Assembly (NCBI GenBank): GCA_024195585.1
Contig: SWBL01000152.1
Coordinates: forward strand, 1-64,000
Length of the DNA stretch: 64,000 nt
Source of the DNA: Aureobasidium sp. EXF-3400
Taxonomy: Eukaryota > Ascomycota > Dothideomycetes > Dothideales > Saccotheciaceae
Direction of reading: 5' to 3'
Under the pieces are notes generated by a model that saw only the letters and a list, made by a program, of their open reading frames with translations, was not told the origin of the DNA and searched no databases. Position 1 is the stretch's first letter; each line of letters starts with the position of its first letter. The position numbers were made by a program, and so were the translations under genes. This document shows positions 57,780-64,000 of this stretch, piece by piece.

Positions 57780-59033
57780 TCATCGGTACAGCAACCGATA
57801 AACCTCCTCAGCAATTGCCAAACTACTTGTCAATCCCGGGCTCTCAATGCCCAACAAATTCACAAATCCATTATAGCCCTCCTCTTTCTTGATATAAAAG
57901 TCCTGGAAGCCCTTTCCCGCACCTACAGCACCCAACTTGCCCAGCTTGGGTCTTATGCCCGCGTAATCAAGCGCAACGGCAGACTCATCAATGCCAGGAA
58001 GGTACTTTTTAATATCTGCAATTGCGGCACGGAAGCGCGCGGGGTCAGATGTGGGCGTGTAGTCGCTGGGACTGTCCACCCACTCGACGTCTGGGCCGAA
58101 ACGCACTCGACCTGCCATGTCTAGCGTCAGATGGGTGCCCAAGCCGCCTTGTCCGGGCACTGGTGCTGGATAGACCAAGACGCTAGGTTTGGGGTGTCCG
58201 GCTGCATAGGAAAAGTAGTTTCCTTTTGCGTAAAAGGGCTGCATGTGTCTCTCCTTTGGCAAGATCATGTTATTGATATCGCAGGCATATAGACCAGCCG
58301 AGTTGACTAGGATTTCTGCGGTTATGGGTTCGGTCTCTGCATTCTTGTCTTGCGGGTCTGCGGTGTAGATTTTCCAGTCCGAGGATGTTGGCGTGGGTGC
58401 TTCTATTCGTGTTACTTTTGCGCTGAGGGCTGTATCGCCACCGGCATCTTCGAAACTGCCGTGCAGAAATGTCATGTAGGCGTGACTGTCTAGAATACCC
58501 GTCGTGGGAGACTCGAGCACTGCAGCTTCGGCTCTGACATCGGGTTCTCTGCGCTGTGCCTCTTCTTTGCTTAAGAATCTCGTAGGCACACCAATACCAC
58601 TCGCGAACTCATGCACCTTTTCGATCGCTTCGGCTTGCGTGGCATCTTGCGCAACAACCCATTTGCCACAGTTTCTGTGTGGGATATCGTGTTTGGCGCA
58701 GAGCTCATACAACATCTCCTTGCCTTGGACACATAGTTTTGTCTTTAACGAGTCGTGGCCGTAGTAGATTCCCGCGTGAATGACTTCACTATTGCGGCTG
58801 CTGGTTTCCGTGCCCACGGCTTTGTGCTGCTCGATTAGGACTGTAGATGCTGAGGGAGAGTGTTGTTGCAGACGGCGGGCAATTGCCAACCCTACTGCTC
58901 CACCGCCAATGACTGCGTGTGTAAAGTCTGCTCGTGCTCGGCAAGTGTTGCTAAAGTTTCGTGCTCCTTGGCGTAACAGAGATGGTTTTGCAATGTTTTG
59001 GATTGCTTTTTGTTGGTAGAGTGGAGAGATCAT
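57780..59033 (-). CDS. L2HGDH: L-2-hydroxyglutarate dehydrogenase, mitochondrial-type
   Basis: Single exon, 417 aa. It is an FAD-dependent oxidoreductase of the DAO superfamily. A presequence-like N-terminus (QNIAKPSLLRQGARNFSNTC) precedes the dinucleotide motif HAVIGGGAVGLAIARRL at about 39-55. TSSRNSEVIHAGIYYG is the characteristic L2HGDH block. LVNSAGLYACDI, FYAKGNYFSY, GGLGTHLTLDMAGRVRFGPD and LLGIESPGLTSSLAIAEEV follow in the expected order. The enzyme oxidises L-2-hydroxyglutarate to 2-oxoglutarate, removing a toxic side product of metabolism. It is convergent with the upstream four-TM gene (stop codons 305 bp apart). Confidence 0.93.
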   Translation of the reverse strand: MISPLYQQKAIQNIAKPSLLRQGARNFSNTCRARADFTHAVIGGGAVGLAIARRLQQHSPSASTVLIEQHKAVGTETSSRNSEVIHAGIYYGHDSLKTKLCVQGKEMLYELCAKHDIPHRNCGKWVVAQDATQAEAIEKVHEFASGIGVPTRFLSKEEAQRREPDVRAEAAVLESPTTGILDSHAYMTFLHGSFEDAGGDTALSAKVTRIEAPTPTSSDWKIYTADPQDKNAETEPITAEILVNSAGLYACDINNMILPKERHMQPFYAKGNYFSYAAGHPKPSVLVYPAPVPGQGGLGTHLTLDMAGRVRFGPDVEWVDSPSDYTPTSDPARFRAAIADIKKYLPGIDESAVALDYAGIRPKLGKLGAVGAGKGFQDFYIKKEEGYNGFVNLLGIESPGLTSSLAIAEEVYRLLYR

Positions 59034-59566
59034 GTTCTTTTGCCCCGACTGAGTGCTTTCGCCTCAAGAATCTCGTTGTTTCTCACACCTTTCCAGCGAT
59101 TGAGACGAAGGCAGGGGAGTAGGCTTTATTCCGGCACCACTTTGAACGATACAGAAATAGTGTGTCAAAGGTGTCTTTTCCGCTTGATGCCAAGCAAGGT
59201 TCTGGTATTGCCGTTTGTCTAGGCATGATGGAGGTGGTTGGTATTCTGATGGCGTGCTCATCAGCCACACCTCTTGGCGTTGCAGCTTCCGAAAATGATG
59301 CTATTCATCATGATCGTCTTTACCATGATATTGGCATTTTATTACCATGATATAGGGTAGGCAGTTTACACGAACTCGACGGTTGTCATAGAACAAATCA
59401 GCTATTAATGAAAAGGTATGACTACACGTAAGTATCTGTCGGTCAAAGTTCATGCTATCCAATCTAAGAAAAATACCGCAAAACCCTATAGAAACAAGAA
59501 GGTATATCCAACAAACACCAGAAGTCATAAACTCAGACATCTCAACAGCATCCCAATAGCACAAAC
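59034..59566. other. 0.5 kb between L2HGDH start and MTC6 stop
   Basis: L2HGDH promoter plus MTC6 3' region. A gatattggcatttt/atgatatagg-like AT-rich stretch lies near 59320-59355. No gene. Confidence 0.4.
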
Positions 59567-61638
59567 TCATGATGGTACACCTTCATAATCCCAACCTCCT
59601 TCACCACGCTTGAGTCGTCGTCTGGTATTGCGTCTGTTTGCAGCACACTTGACGAGGATCGTCAATATCGCCAACAGTAACACAATGACACCCGCGACCG
59701 TGGGTATGACTACTTCAGGCTTGCTGCCGTTGTTGTCTTCATGGCGATAAGGGCAAATCGCGTCTACGCCGCTGACCCAACAGTCCTTGGTATCGATGTC
59801 ATTGATACTGAGCCAGATGACTGGTGCGCCGTCCAAATCAGTTTCTCGAGACAACCAATCTCGCGCAGCTGCAATCATGTAGCGATTCTCGAGTGCAGTA
59901 CGAGGGACAGCGAAGCTAGAGTCTTCGTCGCACGCTTCGTCTCCCTGGTAGTAGCGGGCTTTGTCGTCACTGACGCTGAAGTCGTAGAGAGAGTTGTTGC
60001 GGCGACAGATGAAGTGGTTCTCGTCGGTGCAATCGGCCACTTCCCAAAGTCCGTCGTTGTTCAGATTCGTCACTGCGCAATGTCGACCGGTAGTCCCCTT
60101 CGTCAAACTGTCGCCAGGCTCGTTCACGCCCCAGCCCCAGAGAGATTCGCGTACGTACCTGTAATATGTTGTGCTATTACCTATTGCCAAGCTGTCCAGA
60201 AGTGGTTTGTTCAGTATCGGCGATATGCCACACGATGAGAGATTTAGAGCAGCATAGGCCGTCGTATTCAGAGCTGTCATGTTGGGAAGGTTGCTGGAGA
60301 TGGCCCATGAAGAGTTAACAGCGGAAAGTGTGGTGTTGCCAGGTTGGTAGAAGCAGCCACTTGTGACTGCACCATCGGAAGACAGCGTCGTACCAATATC
60401 TTTGGAGATGTATTCAGGAAGAAACATGGTTTCTGCATCTGCGCTGAAATCATATTGTTGCATCTGCGAATCGACTGATCCAATGCCGGCTATAATACGC
60501 AGTGCGCGCAAAAACATGATGATACTCTCACTAGGCCATCCATCGGGAGTATACAGTGCAGAGCCATTATCTAGCGGCATCGTCGTCATGTACTCCACTA
60601 TCGGGGGATTGACAATGTCGTGTGCGAACCAGGATTGATTTAGATTGGCTCTCTCGGACCGAAGAGCAGCTGGCGTATAGAGGTATGAAGAGAGAGATGA
60701 GTTAATAAGATCGCTGATGTAGTTGCCGAAGGTGGGCAATCTTTCAGGATCGGCTTGATTTGTGGTGTCCGTCGGATTATCAAATGGGGCAGCTAGTCGC
60801 ACGTTGAATTCGAGATACTTGAAAGTCGCATTAAGGTCGTTCTCGGTCGCTTCGAAATAGTCCGCTAGTACGTTGGTCAAGGTGTTAATACCAATGCTTT
60901 CCGTACATGAGTAACTGCCAATTTGATGCCCAGTTTGCGATGGCTGAGCAGCTGAGGAAGTCTGGGACATTGCTGCAGAGCTGTCTCCGCTGGTCAGACT
61001 GCTTACATCGCTTGCGAGTGTAGCGGGCGTCAGGGCTGCGTTAGTGATAGATGCAGCCGCAGACTCGGAGGAAAATTCGGAAGTTTGTCGGGCATGGATT
61101 TCTCCCCACTGGTGCACATCATCATTCGCATTGATCGAGGAGCTGCGGAGAACATGGCGCTTTGAGGGCTCGGCCGTATCTCCAAAGACTCTGGCCTCTG
61201 TTAGAGAAGCTGATGGACTTGTGGAAGAAGAGGATGTAGAGAGACTGCTAGGATAGCCTCCAGTATTGATGGGCGAGGTCGAGTTTCCTTGAGTGCTGAG
61301 TTCGACAGGGCACAGACTCCACGTTTGCCGGCTTTGGTCCCAGTACAAGTCGACAATCAGCCTGTGGAATCCAAGAGCAAGGAGGTTTGACAAGCACTGC
61401 TGTGCAGCAGCATCTTCGTATCGCTGGTCCGAGAAACACACGGGGGTCAGATCAACTCCTGGTGCTGTGACATAGTTGATTGGGATCCTGCTGGCTACAT
61501 CCCTCAATGACTATAGATTATGCCTAGTAAGCCACATATACGCTATGTCGTATCGCTCGAACCTCTCCTTACCAGTAGCGCGGTGTAGAGGGTGAGGGAA
61601 AGCGCGGTCGAAAGGTCCGGGGCGTAGCTCGAATTCAT
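59567..61638 (-). CDS. MTC6: Maintenance of telomere capping protein 6
   Basis: Exons 61573..61638 and 59567..61510, intron 62 bp, phase 0; 669 aa. Exon 1 supplies the signal peptide (MNSSYAPDLSTALSLTLYTA). Then LRDVASRIPINYVTAPGVDL and CLSNLLALGFHRLIVDLYWD give the PLC-like TIM-barrel start typical of Mtc6. The central ~350 residues are Ser-rich with many N-glycosylation sites. ESLWGWGVNEPGD leads into WEVADCTDENHFICRR, a Trp-Cys-Cys pattern like the end of a C-type-lectin fold. One TM (VVIPTVAGVIVLLLAILTIL, about 605-630) precedes a short basic cytosolic tail. Yeast MTC6 was named from a genetic interaction with cdc13; its biochemical role is unclear. The topology is that of a type I membrane glycoprotein. 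Confidence 0.9.
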
Positions 61639-64000
61639 GGCGCGCAGCTCTCAGACTGGCTGGAGAAATGTCACAATCTCCATGCGATACGCAGCAAGTT
61701 TACCAAAAGTCTCGCTCTCTGCTCAGCAAGCCCCCGATCTTCGCTGTTGACAGGTTGACAGGCCACGCATGCCGTCAGACGTCGCAAAGGACAAGCCAAA
61801 GCGCGATCGGCGGCAGAAACAGGCAACGCCAGCAATGCTTGGCGTTAGACCGACCTACGAATTGGACCTACGAACTGAAGCGACAGCAGATCCACGTCTC
61901 CTTTTGGACATGCATGGGCCCGGGAGCTGTCAAAATCCCAGTCCATACCGGGTCAAGTAGCGGGCGAGAGCTGCATATCACGCCGTCTCGTCGCTTCGTT
62001 TTCCTTGCTGAACATGACTGACTCTTTGCAGTACCGATAGCGCACTGCCGGATGCTTCTTCCTTGGCCCCCTGGGAGCCATAGCTAGCATTCAGCCATGG
62101 GATCAGGAGATACTTGCTGCCGTGCGGGAACCACCAAAAAAGGCGCCGCATGGCCTGCTCGGGAACAAGAAACATACAGTGAGTTGCCTAAACTGGGATG
62201 GCAGCGTGGAGCGAAAAGCCACACTATGCTAACACGAGCAGGGAAGAGAACAGACCCTTCGCACGGATAAATATTGTCTCCTATTGTGCGCAACCTGACA
62301 AGCGCTTGTGGTAACCTTTGTGTAGAGCCGTGCCGAAGTGCAGCAATCGTGAAGTGTGACAGTGCCGGAGCTCTGCTGGAGAACTGTTGAGGGCGGGTGC
62401 AAAGTCGCTTGCCAGGTCACGAACACAACGCGACGTTCACCACGGCTCCACATTTTTGTCCCCTATCAGCATGTCAGTACAGTACTTATGCGAGTTCCTT
62501 CGCTAAACACTGCTCGGATCTGGAGAGTCGGGACAAGCCTAAAGGTATCTGACTGCGTCTGCAGCACTGCAAGAACTTCCAGATTTGTCAACTATCAAGC
62601 CAACAGCGTCTACTACCAAGGGACCCTCTGAGATGGTATACCCCAGTGTCTCTCATCTAACCCACATGTACGCCACGTGAAGAGTGCATCCGATGCTGCC
62701 AGCCAAGATGACCGAAGTGGCTTTGCGCGTCTGCCATTTGATGCTCGCCGCGAAACCGAGGATGGAATATCTCAGCCACCTGCTGTGGCACTTTCATCGC
62801 TACCAACAAAGGATAAAAGTATATCGGAGACCTTGCGGCTATACCATTCCAGATGCTCCCAATGTTTCAGAATTGGGGATTTATGTTTGTGCTCAGCATT
62901 GCAAAGTGCACAATACCCTTTGGCGGGTTGGCGCTTTTCTGTGGTAAGCTTCTCTGATGCTGACCAAATCCGTCACGTCAAATTTTTGTGCGAGAATGAA
63001 AACTTTGGCCAAGGGAATATGGAGAAAAGCAAACGGTCGGACCGCGGCGACTAGCCGGCAAACGTCACCGGAAGCTCAAGAGTTCCTGTGATGATTATGT
63101 ATGAGTTTGCAAAATTTGGCTTTAACACCTCGTATGCTGGAGACCTTCTTCTGGAGAGTTTCGTAGGACCAGAACCTGATCAAATCCCAAACAAATTGTG
63201 ATCAGGTGGATCTTGATCATCTGACAGGACAAGCTTGAACGATCTCTCTTCTGATAACACTCCGAGATATGAATAATGGCCGCTTACGCGCACAGGATGG
63301 GGAAGCATGTCACATTGGCATGGCGTTCCACTTTGGAGCAAGGTGCATAAGGAAGGAACTTAGGACAAGTCAGTCGGCAAGCAGGGATGGGGCAAGCATA
63401 GCGCGTAGTGTGGATACCGTATGTACATGTTTTGTTCTTTCTACACGAAGATGTGACCCCCTGGAGGACTCTTGGGGCCAAAAGCACGGCTGAAAGTCAA
63501 GGAACTTGTACACGCATGAGTCCCGCAAGGAATCCTTAGCATCATCATTGTTGCGTGCTGGAGCGTTGAGAGCCCCCCGAGGGCCAATCTCACAAGGCGG
63601 GAAACGTCTGGTGAGCTGAATTGAATCTCTCCTGTCATCAAAAGTCGTTGCACCGCTTCCGTGGCCGGTGAAAATTGCATGCGTTGCTACTGTTATGGCA
63701 GTTTGTGCTGTTATTTCGTTTCTGATGAGATGGAAACGCCTGTGGCAGTTGTGCTGTCCCTGTAACGACCAAACGTCTTCGTACATAACGGTGAGACTGG
63801 AGTGAATAAGATTAATGTAATAAGAACATGAACGGTGCATGCAAACAAACAAAGGATTGCATATTGATGTAAACATAAACATGAGCAGAAAGGGGACAAA
63901 GACGCTTGTGGAAACACCGGGCTGCAAAGGCACACACACATGTAAGCATTGAAGAAGCAGAAGCCGGAGGACTCAAGGACAGTAAACTGTTTGTCGTATG
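61639..64000. other. 2.4 kb gene-poor end of window
   Basis: Only short, overlapping frames on both strands without family resemblance. The first part is the MTC6 promoter. A tgatcaggt/atctgatcaaat inverted motif lies near 63175-63220. No gene, repeat array or tRNA identified. Confidence 0.4.

Noticed and set aside
1..64000. Intact transposon, CRISPR array, NRPS/PKS or viral insertion
   Set aside because: No reverse transcriptase, transposase, spaced repeat array, megasynthase or viral-type frames were found on either strand.

Overview
The window is nuclear DNA from a filamentous ascomycete (Pezizomycotina; a Dothideomycete is my best guess, by inference only). Genes carry short 45-80 bp spliceosomal introns with GTRNGT-like donors, CTNAY branch points and YAG acceptors. 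Several families are fungal: Zn2Cys6 and fungal bZIP regulators, a GH72 glucanosyltransferase, a heme-thiolate peroxygenase, MTC6, Nbs1 and a serine/alanine-rich GPI-type wall protein. There are no operons, no CRISPR array and no intact transposon. Spliced genes are listed by outer bounds, with exon coordinates in the evidence.

Layout. 1-210: 3' end of ribosomal protein uS17/RPS11. 211-19555 is mostly gene-poor and holds only an intron-containing tRNA-Ala-like gene with a decayed partner, an SMP-30/gluconolactonase gene and a bZIP factor with a long, uORF-bearing leader. 19556-28739: mitochondrial isoleucyl-tRNA synthetase, an unrecognised multi-TM protein with a Pro-rich hinge, the GPI-type wall protein and a probable DUF3632 protein. 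29159-38273 is accessory-like: tRNA-Val(UAC) with an inverted 5'-half copy, a Zn2Cys6 regulator whose zinc finger requires a 2-nt micro-exon, a decayed fragment of a second regulator, an MFS drug/polyamine-type transporter, a small glycine-zipper protein and a CVNH-domain protein. Two identical tRNA-Arg(ACG) genes in opposite orientation flank the transporter-to-CVNH block. 38328-47221: an extended SDR reductase, a large tail-anchored unknown protein and Nbs1.

47774-53244 is a second accessory stretch. It holds a truncated P450, a small two-TM protein, a GH72 protein that has lost the catalytic acid/base Glu and the signal peptide and is preceded by a broken duplicate of its own first exon, then an intact secreted peroxygenase. 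53572-61638 returns to core genes: adrenodoxin reductase, a four-TM unknown, L-2-hydroxyglutarate dehydrogenase and MTC6. 61639-64000 shows nothing clear.

Three of the core genes serve mitochondria (isoleucyl-tRNA synthetase, adrenodoxin reductase, L2HGDH). The accessory stretches show gene birth and decay next to tRNA loci. The strongest unusual signals are the 2-nt micro-exon, the GH72 pseudoenzyme with its exon-1 duplication, and three tRNA loci that each occur as an inverted pair.
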